This document shows positions 8,775-18,197 of a stretch of DNA of 37,367 nucleotides, piece after piece (position 1 is the stretch's first letter; each line of letters opens with the position of its first letter). A program made the translations under genes and the position numbers. The stretch is from Saprospiraceae bacterium. GTDB taxonomy: Bacteria > Bacteroidota > Bacteroidia > Chitinophagales > Saprospiraceae. Below the pieces are notes generated by a model. The model was not told the origin of the DNA, ran no database searches, and worked only from the letters and a program-made list of their open reading frames with translations. The stretch lies in assembly GCA_020631105.1 (NCBI GenBank), contig JAHDHW010000036.1, positions 1 through 37,367 on the forward strand. The letters are read 5' to 3'.

Positions 8775-9731
8775 TTATGAATCAAATGCTGCAATAATTT
8801 TATCCGCTAATTCTAATCCGATATTTCTTTGAGCTTCCATCGTCGAAGCACCAATGTGTGGAGTAACGGAGATTTGTGGATGATTAAGCAGTGCCTCCAT
8901 CGGGCTTGGCTCATTGACAAATACATCTAAACCAGCACCAGCAACCTTACCGGATTCAAGAGCTTCCAATAGCGCTTCTTCATCAATTGTACCTCCTCTG
9001 GCACAGTTAATGACAATTACACCATCTTTCATCTTCGCAAATTCTTCTTTACCCAAAATCGCTTTCTTCAAAGAAGGAACGTGTAAGCTAATGAAATCTG
9101 ATTGAGCTAGCATTTCGTCAAAGCTCACAGTCGGAACATGTACTTTTAGTTTAACCCCTTTTGTATTGTAGATATTGATGTCAATATCCATTTGGTCAAT
9201 CATTAAGTCAACCGGCAGGACATTCATACCTAAGGCTAAACCAATACGAGCAGTTTCCTGTCCAATACGTCCAAAACCAATAATCCCTAAAGTCTTTCCA
9301 CGTAGTTGTGAACCTTTAGAGTAAGATTTTTTAAGACCTTTGAATTCTGAATTACCTCTCTGAGGCATATCCCGGTTAGACTGCTGTAGAAAGCGAGCTA
9401 AAGTAAACATATGTCCAAATGCCAGCTCTGCTACAGACTCCGAGGACGCAGCAGGAGTATTTATTACCTGGATTCCTTTACTTTTCGCATGATCTACATC
9501 AATATTATCCAAACCTACACCACCGCGAGCGATGACTTTTAAGTTAGGGCACAGGTCAATTAAGTCCTGACGTACTTTAGTAGCACTTCGTACTACAATT
9601 GCATTGTATTTTGGTAATTCTTTGGCGAGGTCTTCCTGGGCGATCTTATCAGTATCCACCGAAAATCCAGCATCTTCTAATAACATTTTGCCGTCTGGAT
9701 GAATACCGTCGTTTACTAAGATTTTGATCAT
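8775..9731 (-). CDS. serA: D-3-phosphoglycerate dehydrogenase, short form
   Basis: 318 residues. It oxidises 3-phosphoglycerate to 3-phosphohydroxypyruvate with NAD, the first step of serine synthesis. The NAD-binding loop is GFGRIG at 152-157, and the 2-hydroxyacid dehydrogenase triad is Arg245 (NCARGGTID), Glu274 (FVNEPSP) and His292 (PHIGAST). The chain stops right after the catalytic domain, so the C-terminal ACT domain that gives serine feedback in longer SerA proteins is absent. Other D-2-hydroxyacid dehydrogenases share these motifs, so the substrate is assigned by overall resemblance. No serC neighbour is present in the window. Confidence 0.88.
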   Translation of the reverse strand: MIKILVNDGIHPDGKMLLEDAGFSVDTDKIAQEDLAKELPKYNAIVVRSATKVRQDLIDLCPNLKVIARGGVGLDNIDVDHAKSKGIQVINTPAASSESVAELAFGHMFTLARFLQQSNRDMPQRGNSEFKGLKKSYSKGSQLRGKTLGIIGFGRIGQETARIGLALGMNVLPVDLMIDQMDIDINIYNTKGVKLKVHVPTVSFDEMLAQSDFISLHVPSLKKAILGKEEFAKMKDGVIVINCARGGTIDEEALLEALESGKVAGAGLDVFVNEPSPMEALLNHPQISVTPHIGASTMEAQRNIGLELADKIIAAFDS

Positions 9732-9849
9732 TTGGACTTTATTTTTTAGATTCTTTAAATGATTCGCAAAGAAAACTAAAAAATGTAATGAAGTCTAACA
9801 ACGAATGTCATTTTTACATTAAAATTGCCATTCTTTTAAGAGGATGAAG

Positions 9850-10158
9850 TTATTCTTCCAGTTGCTTGTTCAATTTTTCAATCTGGTCATTCTTTTTCTT
9901 AATTTCTTCCTCTAATCTTTGTTTTTCTTCTATCAAATCTTGCTCGCTTTTCGTTTTATCAGAGGTTTCTACGGCGTCCATAGGTTTGGTTGAAGAATCA
10001 GTTGATTCAGATTCACCTATTTTAAACAGGTTTTTGATATTTTCGAGCCCGTCTTCTCCGTTATAATAGGAGGCTCCGATATAGGCTAGCGGTGCGATGA
10101 ATAGCATTGCAATAAAAAAACGTGCAAACCCTGTGAGTTTAAATTTACTTCTTGGCAT
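9850..10158 (-). CDS. Small membrane-anchored coiled-coil protein
   Basis: 102 residues, no recognised family. A basic N terminus (MPRSKFKLTGFAR) precedes one transmembrane helix (about 12-29, FFIAMLFIAPLAYIGASY). A Ser/Thr/Asp-rich linker follows, then a highly charged heptad-like coiled coil from about 72 to 102 (EKQRLEEEIKKKNDQIEKL). The topology is probably N-in with the coiled coil outside the cytoplasm, by the positive-inside rule. It has its own promoter upstream and ends 118 bp before the serA start codon, so serA could be transcribed from the same promoter. Confidence 0.65.
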   Translation of the reverse strand: MPRSKFKLTGFARFFIAMLFIAPLAYIGASYYNGEDGLENIKNLFKIGESESTDSSTKPMDAVETSDKTKSEQDLIEEKQRLEEEIKKKNDQIEKLNKQLEE

Positions 10159-10185
10159 GATTCATTCATTATTTATTTCAAGGTG

Positions 10186-10216
10186 AAAATATAGACAATA
10201 TCCTTAAGCTTCCAAA
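10186..10216 (-). promoter_or_regulatory. Promoter of the small coiled-coil protein
   Basis: On the minus strand a TTTG (10213-10216) lies exactly 19 bp before TATATTTT (10186-10193), which matches TAnnTTTG at seven of eight positions. Initiation would fall about 20 bp upstream of the start codon. Confidence 0.5.
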
Positions 10217-10316
10217 ATGATCTACAAGAGTAAGTATTTGTCCGACTAGTACTTTTATTCAATACATCCTGCTTTTTAGTAATGTGCTTACTATTTTTGC
10301 AGCATAATAATCAAAA

Positions 10317-11522
10317 ATGACTGACGCTTATATTTATGATACACTTCGGACGCCTCGTGGCAAAGGAAAACCTGGCGGAGCTTTATACGAAGTAAAACCT
10401 ATTGAACTCTTAGCCAATCTTTTTCAGGCTTTGCAGCATCGAAATCAACTCGATACCTCAAAAGTAGATGATGTACTAATAGGCTGCGTTACACCGATTG
10501 GTGACCAGGGGGCTGATATAGCTAAAGCGGCTGTACTTTTCGCAGATTGGAGCGAAAGTGTACCGGGCTTACAACTTAATCGTTTCTGCGCTTCAGGTTT
10601 AGAGACTGTAAATTTAGCAGCACAGAAAATCCGATCCGGATGGGAGCAGCTCATTGTTGCTGGAGGAGTAGAGAGTATGAGTCGTGTACCGATGGGCAGT
10701 GATGGTGGAGCATTAATCTTTGATCCGGAAGTATCTTCCAAGATCGCTTATGTTCCGCAAGGGATATCAGCCGACCTGATTGCTACAATTGAAGGATTCT
10801 CCCGGGAAGAATTAGATGCTTTTGCTTTGCGCTCGCAACAATTAGCCCATAACGCCTGGACTCAAGAGTATTTCAAAAAGTCAATAGTGCCGATCTATGA
10901 TAAGAATGGGTTGTTAGTATTAAATCGGGATGAGCATATGAGACCAGAAACGGATCTGGATACCTTAGGAAGTTTAAGAGCTGTTTTTGAGAAAATAGGA
11001 CATCTTGGATTTGATGCTACGGCACTTAAAAAATATCCTGAAGTTGAAAAAATTCACCATGTACATACTGCAGGTAATTCATCAGGGATTGTTGATGGCG
11101 CTGCACTTGCGTTGATTGGATCAGAAGCAATTGGAAAAGCAATGAACCTTAAGCCTCGGGCGAAAATCAAAGCAGCAGCAATTGTTGGAACAGAACCTAC
11201 CATTATGCTTACGGGCCCTACTCCCGCGAGCGAAAAAGCATTACGGCAAGCGGGTATGGAAGTTAGTGATATTGACCTTTGGGAGATTAATGAAGCTTTT
11301 GCTTCTGTTGTTTTACAGACACAACGAAACCTCAAAATTGATGAAGACAAAATCAATGTCAACGGAGGAGCTATCGCCATGGGGCATCCGCTCGGTGCGA
11401 CTGGTACTATGTTATTAGGGACTTTGTTGGATGAACTTGAGCGCAGAGACCTGACGACCGGAGCAGTAACAATGTGTATCGGTGGCGGAATGGGAATTGC
11501 CACAATTATTGAACGTGTTTAA
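10317..11522 (+). CDS. Acetyl-CoA C-acyltransferase (thiolase, FadA/FadI-like)
   Basis: 401 residues. It performs thiolytic cleavage of 3-ketoacyl-CoA in the last step of beta-oxidation, in the cytoplasm. All catalytic elements are present: nucleophile Cys91 (NRFCASGLE), the NEAFA block at 325-329, His357 ([14 protein letters not shown]) and Cys387 (MCIGGGMG). Length is normal for a degradative thiolase. The fadJ-like gene begins 49 bp downstream on the same strand, forming a two-gene beta-oxidation operon. A -7-like TATTTTTG sits at 10292-10299, very close to the start codon, without a good -33 box. A biosynthetic acetyl-CoA acetyltransferase role cannot be excluded from sequence alone, but the partner gene argues for degradation. 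Confidence 0.93.
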   Translation: MTDAYIYDTLRTPRGKGKPGGALYEVKPIELLANLFQALQHRNQLDTSKVDDVLIGCVTPIGDQGADIAKAAVLFADWSESVPGLQLNRFCASGLETVNLAAQKIRSGWEQLIVAGGVESMSRVPMGSDGGALIFDPEVSSKIAYVPQGISADLIATIEGFSREELDAFALRSQQLAHNAWTQEYFKKSIVPIYDKNGLLVLNRDEHMRPETDLDTLGSLRAVFEKIGHLGFDATALKKYPEVEKIHHVHTAGNSSGIVDGAALALIGSEAIGKAMNLKPRAKIKAAAIVGTEPTIMLTGPTPASEKALRQAGMEVSDIDLWEINEAFASVVLQTQRNLKIDEDKINVNGGAIAMGHPLGATGTMLLGTLLDELERRDLTTGAVTMCIGGGMGIATIIERV

Positions 11523-11571
11523 AGGATAGTATTTCGGAGATGGAAGTCATCCAGATAAGACAAGATTAATT

Positions 11572-13698
11572 ATGATTCATTATAGTAAAGATACCGACCA
11601 GATTGTCACCCTTACATTGGATATGAAAGGCCGATCGGTCAATATTATCAATCATGAGATTGGAAAGGTATTTCTCCCGGTGGTCGAGCACCTCAAAGAA
11701 GAAAAGGAAAAAGGAAAACTTCGAGGAGTAATTATTACTTCGGGGAAAAAAGATTTTTTAGCAGGTGGCGATCTTGACTACTTGTATGAGGCGGATAATG
11801 CTGAAAAAATATATGAGGTATCCCAAGGTCTAAAAAAATACTTTAGAGATATTGAAAGCCCCGGAGTTCCTGTAGTTGCAGCCATTAATGGTACGGCCTT
11901 GGGAACAGGGTTTGAAATGGCTCTTGCCTGTCATCATCGTATTGTCATTAATGACCCAAAAATCAGACTGGGTAACCCTGAAGTCTCTTTGGGGATTATG
12001 CCAGGCAGTGGTAGCGTAACGAGAATGATGTGGCTACTGGGGATCAAAAAAACTTTTAAGATTCTTTCAGAAGGGAAAAGTTATGCTCCAAAGGAAGCTT
12101 TGAGCGTAGGCATTATTGATGAGTTAGCGGATAATCAAGCCGACATGTTGGAAAAAGCGAAAGCTTTTATTCTGAACACAAAAGAGGGTAGGAGACCATG
12201 GGATGTAGAAGGCGGACGTATACCCGGAGGAACCGCGCATGACCTTTCAGTTGCTAGTGCTATTAGTATGATCAATGCACAATTGACTATTGGTTATAAA
12301 GATAATTACCCAGCGCCCAAGGCCATTCTGAATACTTTAGTCGAAGGATCAAAAGTTGACTTTGATACGGCATGTCGAATTGAGAGCCGTTACTTCACAC
12401 AGCTACTTCTAAGTAAAGAAGCCAAGAATATGATGAAGGCTTTTTGGTATGATTTCAACGCCATTAAATCCGGTGCTAACCGGCCTAAGGGTATAGGTAA
12501 GTTCAGGCCCAAGAGAATTGGGATTATCGGAGCCGGTCGAATGGGAAGCGGGATTGCTTTTAATGGTGTGATGCGGGGATTGGAAGTTGTACTTAAGGAT
12601 GTGAGCAAAGGGATCGCTGATCGAGGGAAGGATTTCAGCGAGAAAAAATTATCACATTTGGTAAAACAAGGGCAGTTGACAGAATCAGCGAAAAAGGAAC
12701 TACTAGCTAAAATTACAACTACAGAAGCATTCGAAGATTTCAAGACCTGTGATTTAGTTATAGAATGTGTTTTTGAAAACGAGATGGTCAAGGCGAAAGT
12801 GACAAAGGATTCAGAAATGCATATGGATGAATATTCTTTTTTGGGGACCAATACTGTTTCTATCCCGATTACAAAATTGGCAGAATCTTCTTCCCGGCCG
12901 GAGAATTATGTTGGCCTGCACTTTTTTGCACCTGCAGAGGACATTCCTTTGGTGGAAATTGTAAGAGGGGAAAAGACTTCGGATGAGACAATCGCTCGTG
13001 CTTTTGACTTTGCCAAGAAGATGCGGAAGACACCAATCATCGTTAAGGATAGCTGGGGTTTCTTTGCCTCCCGTGTCCAAAATACCTATATACTAGAAGG
13101 GTTAACGATGCTGGAAGAAGGATTTTCACCAGCCTTGATTGAGAATCTCGGACTACAGGCAGGTATGCCTAAGGGATCTTTAGCACTCGCTGATGAACTG
13201 TCTCTGAAGCTGGTGCTAAAGTATGAAAATCAGGCTGCCGTTAACTACGGACCTAAATATATTCAACATCCATCTGTAAGCGTATTACACAAAATGATTG
13301 ATCAACTAGCTCGTCCTGGCAGATCGGCTAAGGCAGGATTTTATGATTATACAGATGTTGCCAAACCTGTACTTTGGGATGGGTTAAAAGAGAATTTTCC
13401 TGCAGGAAAGATGTCTGTAATTGAGAAGGATTTGGTGGACCGTTTTCTGTTTGCGCAAGTGATTGAAGCTGTATGGTGTTTGCAAGAGAAAATAATAGGC
13501 TCTGTTCCTGAGGCGAATCTTGGAAGTATCTATGGCTTTGGGTTTCCAGCTTTTAAAGGAGGAGTCCTACAATACGTGAATGATTACGGAATCAGTGAAT
13601 TCGTAGAAAAATGCGGTGAATTAGAGGGCATTCACGGACCTAGATTTAAGGCACCATCCTTATTAAAGAAAAAGGCAGAAGCAGGCGAACAGTTGTAA
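11572..13698 (+). CDS. fadJ: Multifunctional enoyl-CoA hydratase / 3-hydroxyacyl-CoA dehydrogenase
   Basis: 708 residues. It hydrates enoyl-CoA and oxidises the 3-hydroxyacyl-CoA with NAD, feeding the thiolase encoded upstream. The N-terminal crotonase domain (1-190) has the oxyanion-hole segment LAGGDLDYL and both catalytic glutamates, Glu115 (GTGFEMALAC) and Glu137 (GNPEVSLGIMPG). The dehydrogenase domain has the Rossmann loop GAGRMGSG at 320-327 and the His450/Glu462 dyad (LHFFAPAEDIPLVEIV). The C-terminal half repeats the dehydrogenase C domain (to about residue 690). Length and domain order match the FadB/FadJ alpha subunit. It converges on the phosphatase gene with only 17 bp between stops and no obvious terminator. 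Confidence 0.94.
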   Translation: MIHYSKDTDQIVTLTLDMKGRSVNIINHEIGKVFLPVVEHLKEEKEKGKLRGVIITSGKKDFLAGGDLDYLYEADNAEKIYEVSQGLKKYFRDIESPGVPVVAAINGTALGTGFEMALACHHRIVINDPKIRLGNPEVSLGIMPGSGSVTRMMWLLGIKKTFKILSEGKSYAPKEALSVGIIDELADNQADMLEKAKAFILNTKEGRRPWDVEGGRIPGGTAHDLSVASAISMINAQLTIGYKDNYPAPKAILNTLVEGSKVDFDTACRIESRYFTQLLLSKEAKNMMKAFWYDFNAIKSGANRPKGIGKFRPKRIGIIGAGRMGSGIAFNGVMRGLEVVLKDVSKGIADRGKDFSEKKLSHLVKQGQLTESAKKELLAKITTTEAFEDFKTCDLVIECVFENEMVKAKVTKDSEMHMDEYSFLGTNTVSIPITKLAESSSRPENYVGLHFFAPAEDIPLVEIVRGEKTSDETIARAFDFAKKMRKTPIIVKDSWGFFASRVQNTYILEGLTMLEEGFSPALIENLGLQAGMPKGSLALADELSLKLVLKYENQAAVNYGPKYIQHPSVSVLHKMIDQLARPGRSAKAGFYDYTDVAKPVLWDGLKENFPAGKMSVIEKDLVDRFLFAQVIEAVWCLQEKIIGSVPEANLGSIYGFGFPAFKGGVLQYVNDYGISEFVEKCGELEGIHGPRFKAPSLLKKKAEAGEQL

Positions 13699-13715
13699 GG
13701 AATGGATTATGAAGC

Positions 13716-15389
13716 TTATTTTTCCTTCTTCTTTTCTTCCTGTTTGAGGTTCTTCAAATAAATAGCTACCTGCTTATTATCACACTCAAAAGCATACTGG
13801 GCAGGCGTACGACCTTTCTTATCTTTCATCTGTGCATTCGCACCATTCTTAATAAGAAATTCCGCAATTTCTTTATCTCCATATTTTGCACAATAGAACA
13901 ATGGGGTGCGTCGCTGTTTATTCAGAGCATTGATGTTAGCACCATCCTTGATAAGAAGATTTATGATCTCTTGCTCACCAACTTGAATGGCAAGCATTAG
14001 TGGCGTCATATTTTGTACGGACATATCAGCATCCGCTCCGTTTTCCAGGAGATACTTAACCAGATCAGCTCTTTTATGTCGGATTGATTCAGATAATAAG
14101 GTAATACGATCGCCAAAGTAATATTTGTTAATTCGATCTTTTCCTGCATTAAGGAAATGCATTACTTTTTCATCATCTCCGCTTTTGATTGCTTTGAAAG
14201 TGCCCAAGACAATCTCTTCTGTCATAAATTCTTCAATAGGCTCACGTTTGCCTCTGACATTTACTGCAAATAAGTCATAGTTTTTGAAGACAAGCCCATT
14301 GGCAATTCTACGGCTTAAAGCTACATCATGTTTGACGTCAATAGCGATGACTTTGCCTCCGTAAAGACTGCTTACATTAGGAACGATAGTATGTCCAACA
14401 ACTACTCTTTTGGCTCCATAGAGGTCCATTATTTTTTGTACATCATGATCTGTCAGATGTTCTCTGAAATACCCTCGATACCACATTGGACCAATTTTAC
14501 TGTATATCGCATTAGTATTTCCTCCACGATTTCTAGTTTGGTATTTGTCGGTACCAAAGTTCGAACGTGCATATTTGTTCATCTCTTCTAAACGAATTCT
14601 GGAAGTTGCCATTTCTGGGCTGATCCCGCCATGGACAAAAATAGTTTCGCCGATCTTCTCTACTACATTTTTGCTACGTAACCAACGACCAAGTTCAGTA
14701 TTAGAAGAATAAAGATATTCGTACTTGATACCCATTTCTTTCGCAGCCAAAAGATATTTTTCTTTGACATACCGCGTATCACCACGCATATTCATTTCTT
14801 CGTGATTACCTAGAACGAAGTGTACCATACCGCCTGCTGCTTTAGCTTCTTGTTCTAGTTTGTAGATTAACCAAAGAACTGGTGTGACATTATATCCTCG
14901 GTCGAAAAAATCACCTACAAGTACCAGATGGCCATCACCATAAGTCCAATTTAATTCTTTATTGATGACACCATTGCCTTGTAAAGACAAGGAGAAAACA
15001 TCAAAGTTACCTTCGATGTCGGAGATGACATATACATCCTCTGGTTGCTCGTACATGGTCGGTGGAGTCTCATGTGAAGACATCAAAGGGACATCAAACT
15101 TGGTACGAGAAAGATTATCAACATTAATTGTCAGGGGAGCGATAGCTTCTCTAGAACTAAAAGTAGCTACCTCCAGCTTAGTTTTACCTTTGTCGAATTG
15201 TACGCTTTTAACGTAAACCTTGCCTTTTTTGTAAATGACATGTGGGCCTTCTACGAAGGTGCCATTAGGGTCTCCTTCATAATTATTATTAGAGTTGTTC
15301 GCCAGGGCAACACCTGCAAAAATTAATGCAAATGCAACGGTATAAACCGTTTTAGTGAGCCATTTTCCTGCTATTTTCATCCGATACAT
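13716..15389 (-). CDS. Exported PPP-type metallophosphatase with C-terminal ankyrin repeats
   Basis: 557 residues. A signal peptide (about 10-30, ending GVALA-NN) sends it to the periplasm or outside. After a small beta-rich N-terminal region (40-115) comes a calcineurin-like phosphatase: DIEGNFD (124-130), GDFFDRG (159-165), GNHEE (194-198), VHGG with His253, and GHT with His333. The usual GDxHG metal motif here reads SDIEGN, with Glu126 in place of His. Residues 395-548 hold about four ankyrin repeats (GADADMSVQNMTPLMLAI, GANINALNKQRRTPLFYCA, GANAQMKDKKGRTPAQYA), followed by a Lys/Glu tail. It is likely a protein or small phosphoester phosphatase with a protein-binding tail; the substrate is unknown. 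An alternative start is the ATG at codon 4. Confidence 0.87.
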   Translation of the reverse strand: MYRMKIAGKWLTKTVYTVAFALIFAGVALANNSNNNYEGDPNGTFVEGPHVIYKKGKVYVKSVQFDKGKTKLEVATFSSREAIAPLTINVDNLSRTKFDVPLMSSHETPPTMYEQPEDVYVISDIEGNFDVFSLSLQGNGVINKELNWTYGDGHLVLVGDFFDRGYNVTPVLWLIYKLEQEAKAAGGMVHFVLGNHEEMNMRGDTRYVKEKYLLAAKEMGIKYEYLYSSNTELGRWLRSKNVVEKIGETIFVHGGISPEMATSRIRLEEMNKYARSNFGTDKYQTRNRGGNTNAIYSKIGPMWYRGYFREHLTDHDVQKIMDLYGAKRVVVGHTIVPNVSSLYGGKVIAIDVKHDVALSRRIANGLVFKNYDLFAVNVRGKREPIEEFMTEEIVLGTFKAIKSGDDEKVMHFLNAGKDRINKYYFGDRITLLSESIRHKRADLVKYLLENGADADMSVQNMTPLMLAIQVGEQEIINLLIKDGANINALNKQRRTPLFYCAKYGDKEIAEFLIKNGANAQMKDKKGRTPAQYAFECDNKQVAIYLKNLKQEEKKKEK

Positions 15390-15555
15390 AGGTAACTAAC
15401 TTCTTCTTGGTCTTGCGGGGTTATTTCAATTTATCAAAATTAATACAATAGTTCTACATTGTTAACTCAAAATTAACAAAGCATGTTCATTTTAACTTTT
15501 TAAATGGGAGAAAGTATTATTTGGGCTAGGTGAAATGCCTAGATTTTTAGCTTTA

Positions 15556-17673
15556 TCAGCTGATCATACTCCAAATTTTATACTGTTTGGTGTTTTTAGA
15601 CAACCAGAGTTGTAGTCTTTGATGAATAGGTTTTTCTAATTTAGGATCATTGTCAAGAATTCGAGCTGCAACTTCTCTGGCAGTCTGTAAAATCCTTCCG
15701 TCCTTAGCAATATCTGCAATCTTAAAATTGATTAAACCACTTTGCTGAGTACCCTCAATATTACCAGGGCCACGAAGCTTAAGATCAGCTTCTGCTATTT
15801 CAAACCCATTATTGGTGGAGGTCATGGTTTGGATGCGTTCTCTGGCTTCTTTTGAGAGCTTAAAGCTTGACATTAGTATACAATAAGATTGTTCGGCTCC
15901 CCGACCTACTCTCCCTCGTAGTTGGTGGAGTTGTGAAAGGCCAAATCGTTCTGTATTTTCGATAATCATGACCGATGCATTGGGGACATTTACGCCCACT
16001 TCGATTACTGTAGTTGCGACCATGATTTGGGTTTCGCCTTTTACAAAACGTTGCATCTCAAAATCTTTGTCTGCTGGTTTCATTCGACCATGTACAATAC
16101 TGATTTGGTAATCGGGCATCGGAAAGTCACGCAATAAGTTTTCGTAACCTTGATCCAGATTCTTTAAATCCAGGGTTTCGGATTCTTCAATCAATGGAAA
16201 GACCACGTAGACTTGCCTGCCTTTTGCAATTTCTTCTTTCATGAAGCCAATAACCCGTAAGCGATGATTTTCTGTACGGTGAATAGTTTTTACTTCTTTA
16301 CGACCAGGAGGTAATTCATCAATAACAGATACTTCAAGATCTCCGTATAAAGTCATCGCCAATGTTCTTGGGATTGGAGTTGCGGTCATCACCAGGATAT
16401 GTGGAGGAAAGGTTTTGCTTTTTTTCCAGAGCCGTGCACGTTGAGCGACACCAAATCTATGCTGCTCGTCCGTAATGGCAAGTCCGAGATTTTTGAATTG
16501 TACAGGGTCTTCCAGAATAGCATGTGTACCAATTAGGATATGGATTTTGCCTTCAACCAAAGCCTCTAACAAAATTTTACGTTTTTTCCCTTTTACACTT
16601 CCAGAGAGAAAGCCTACTTCAATACCTAAGCCTTCTACGTTTTCAGTGATAGATTGATAATGTTGTTGTGCAAGGATTTCAGTTGGCGCGAGCAGGGTCG
16701 CCTGATAACCATTGTCCATCGCCATCAACATAGACATTAGTCCAACAATCGTTTTACCACTACCTACATCACCCTGCAACAAACGATTCATTTGTACACC
16801 TGATCCCAAATCTCTGCGAATTTCTTTCAGGACGCGTTTTTGAGCTCCGGTTAGTTCAAACTTTAGTTTCTCATTAAAAAAACGATTGAAATGTTCACCG
16901 ATCATTGTGAAACTAAAACCTTTGATCGCATCCTTACGTCTGCGGCGTATTTGTAGTAGTCTTAGTTGTAGGAAAAATAACTCTTCAAATTTTAATCGAT
17001 TACGTACCTGATCAAGTTCTTGCTGAGTCTTCGGAAAATGAATGCCTTTAAGCGCTTCATAACGTGAAGGGAAACGGAATTTCTCTAACAAATAATCCGG
17101 GAGGTTTTCGGGGATATCCTCTGGCTGGAGTTTCTCTAATAAAACTTTGGTTAGCTTGCGTTGCCCCTTTGCGTCCAGGTTTTTACCGTTTAGTTTTTCG
17201 GTAGAAGGATAGACGGGCTCGAAAGTAGAAGCCTGTGAGGTGTTTTTAACCCCTGCCGGTTCTATTTCTGGATGTGCAATATTAATTTTCCCTTTAAAAG
17301 AATTGATACGCCCATAGACAATATATTCTTGCCCGACAACCAAACTCCGCTCTAACCAATAGGCTCCCTTAAACCATATGAGTTCTATTGCCCCGGTATC
17401 ATCCCGGAAGGTGCCAACTAATCGTTTTTTTCGTCCGTCACCCACAGAGTTTAATCTGCGTAATATACCTCTGAGCTGAACCGTATCGCTATCCGGTCCT
17501 ATACTTCGAATTTTATGAAATTGAGTCTTGTCTACGTATCGATAAGGAAAATGGAGTAAGAGGTCACCAAAAGTGAAAATACCCAATTCTTTTTTGAGCA
17601 TATCTCCCTTTGTTGGCCCGACACCTTTCAAAAATTCAATGGAACTATCTAGTATATGAATTGGTTTGTTCAA
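15556..17673 (-). CDS. recG: ATP-dependent DNA helicase RecG
   Basis: 705 residues, the usual length. It remodels stalled replication forks and Holliday junctions. The N-terminal wedge domain with its OB fold covers about residues 55-140. The SF2 helicase core follows: Walker A GDVGSGKT at 301-308, TAPTEILAQQH-type motif Ia, Walker B DEQH at 402-405 (TDEQHRFGVAQR), motif III MTATPIPRTLAMTLYGD, and motif VI QLRGRVGRG. The RecG-type C-terminal segment (DLKLRGPGNIEGTQQSG) is intact. It is divergent from rbfA across a 123-bp gap that also carries a minus-strand TAAATTTG -7 candidate at 17694-17701. Confidence 0.97.
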   Translation of the reverse strand: MNKPIHILDSSIEFLKGVGPTKGDMLKKELGIFTFGDLLLHFPYRYVDKTQFHKIRSIGPDSDTVQLRGILRRLNSVGDGRKKRLVGTFRDDTGAIELIWFKGAYWLERSLVVGQEYIVYGRINSFKGKINIAHPEIEPAGVKNTSQASTFEPVYPSTEKLNGKNLDAKGQRKLTKVLLEKLQPEDIPENLPDYLLEKFRFPSRYEALKGIHFPKTQQELDQVRNRLKFEELFFLQLRLLQIRRRRKDAIKGFSFTMIGEHFNRFFNEKLKFELTGAQKRVLKEIRRDLGSGVQMNRLLQGDVGSGKTIVGLMSMLMAMDNGYQATLLAPTEILAQQHYQSITENVEGLGIEVGFLSGSVKGKKRKILLEALVEGKIHILIGTHAILEDPVQFKNLGLAITDEQHRFGVAQRARLWKKSKTFPPHILVMTATPIPRTLAMTLYGDLEVSVIDELPPGRKEVKTIHRTENHRLRVIGFMKEEIAKGRQVYVVFPLIEESETLDLKNLDQGYENLLRDFPMPDYQISIVHGRMKPADKDFEMQRFVKGETQIMVATTVIEVGVNVPNASVMIIENTERFGLSQLHQLRGRVGRGAEQSYCILMSSFKLSKEARERIQTMTSTNNGFEIAEADLKLRGPGNIEGTQQSGLINFKIADIAKDGRILQTAREVAARILDNDPKLEKPIHQRLQLWLSKNTKQYKIWSMIS

Positions 17674-17704
17674 TGATTATAGCACAGTTTTTACAAATTT
17701 AACA

Positions 17705-17712
17705 TACTTTTG
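17705..17712 (+). promoter_or_regulatory. Candidate -7 box of rbfA
   Basis: TACTTTTG fits TAnnTTTG and lies 84 bp before the rbfA start, in the recG-rbfA divergent gap. No TTTG is found at the expected 19-bp spacing, so the call rests on one element. Confidence 0.35.
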
Positions 17713-17796
17713 CGACTTGAAAGATATGGTTTGAACACCAGTTGTTTAAGCGCAAAATAAATTATTTATCCTCTCCCGTATATAAACTAAATTATT

Positions 17797-18177
17797 ATGG
17801 AAAGTAAGCGGCAAAAGCAGATTGCAGAAACAGTAAAACGGAATATCGGTCCTCTTCTTCAGCAAGAAGGGCCCTATATATATGGTGATGATGTTTTAGT
17901 AACCGTTACCTCTGTCAAGATGTCTCCGGATATGAGCATCGCAAAAATATACCTCAGTATTTATAACACTGAAAATAAGCAAGCGGTTTTATTACAAATC
18001 GAAGATCAGTATTTCCGACTTAAACAGTCCTTTGCACATCGGGTACGTAAGCACCTCCGAAGAACTCCGGAACTACAATTTTTTATGGATGAAACACTTG
18101 ACGAAATGTATCGCCTCAATGACCTTTTCAATAGATTAGAAAAGGAAAAGCAAATGGGAAAATCTGAGGAAGAATAG
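17797..18177 (+). CDS. rbfA: Ribosome-binding factor A
   Basis: 126 residues. It is a KH-like-fold factor that binds the 30S subunit during late 16S rRNA maturation. The typical RbfA sequence is present: N-terminal SKRQKQIAETVKRNIGPLLQ, VTVTSVKMSPDMSIAKIYLS in the first half, and the C-terminal RVRKHLRRTPELQFFMDETL block leading to the Leu/Arg-rich helix. Length matches the family. It is convergent with the permease-DtxR gene, with stops 20 bp apart. Confidence 0.95.
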   Translation: MESKRQKQIAETVKRNIGPLLQQEGPYIYGDDVLVTVTSVKMSPDMSIAKIYLSIYNTENKQAVLLQIEDQYFRLKQSFAHRVRKHLRRTPELQFFMDETLDEMYRLNDLFNRLEKEKQMGKSEEE

Positions 18178-18197
18178 TTTGTGAAAAACTAAGCGAG

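Noticed and set aside
15523-15548. CTAGG-N7-CCTAG hairpin with T-run between recG and the phosphatase gene
   Set aside because: The T-run is on the plus strand, whereas both flanking genes are transcribed on the minus strand, so it does not fit as their terminator.
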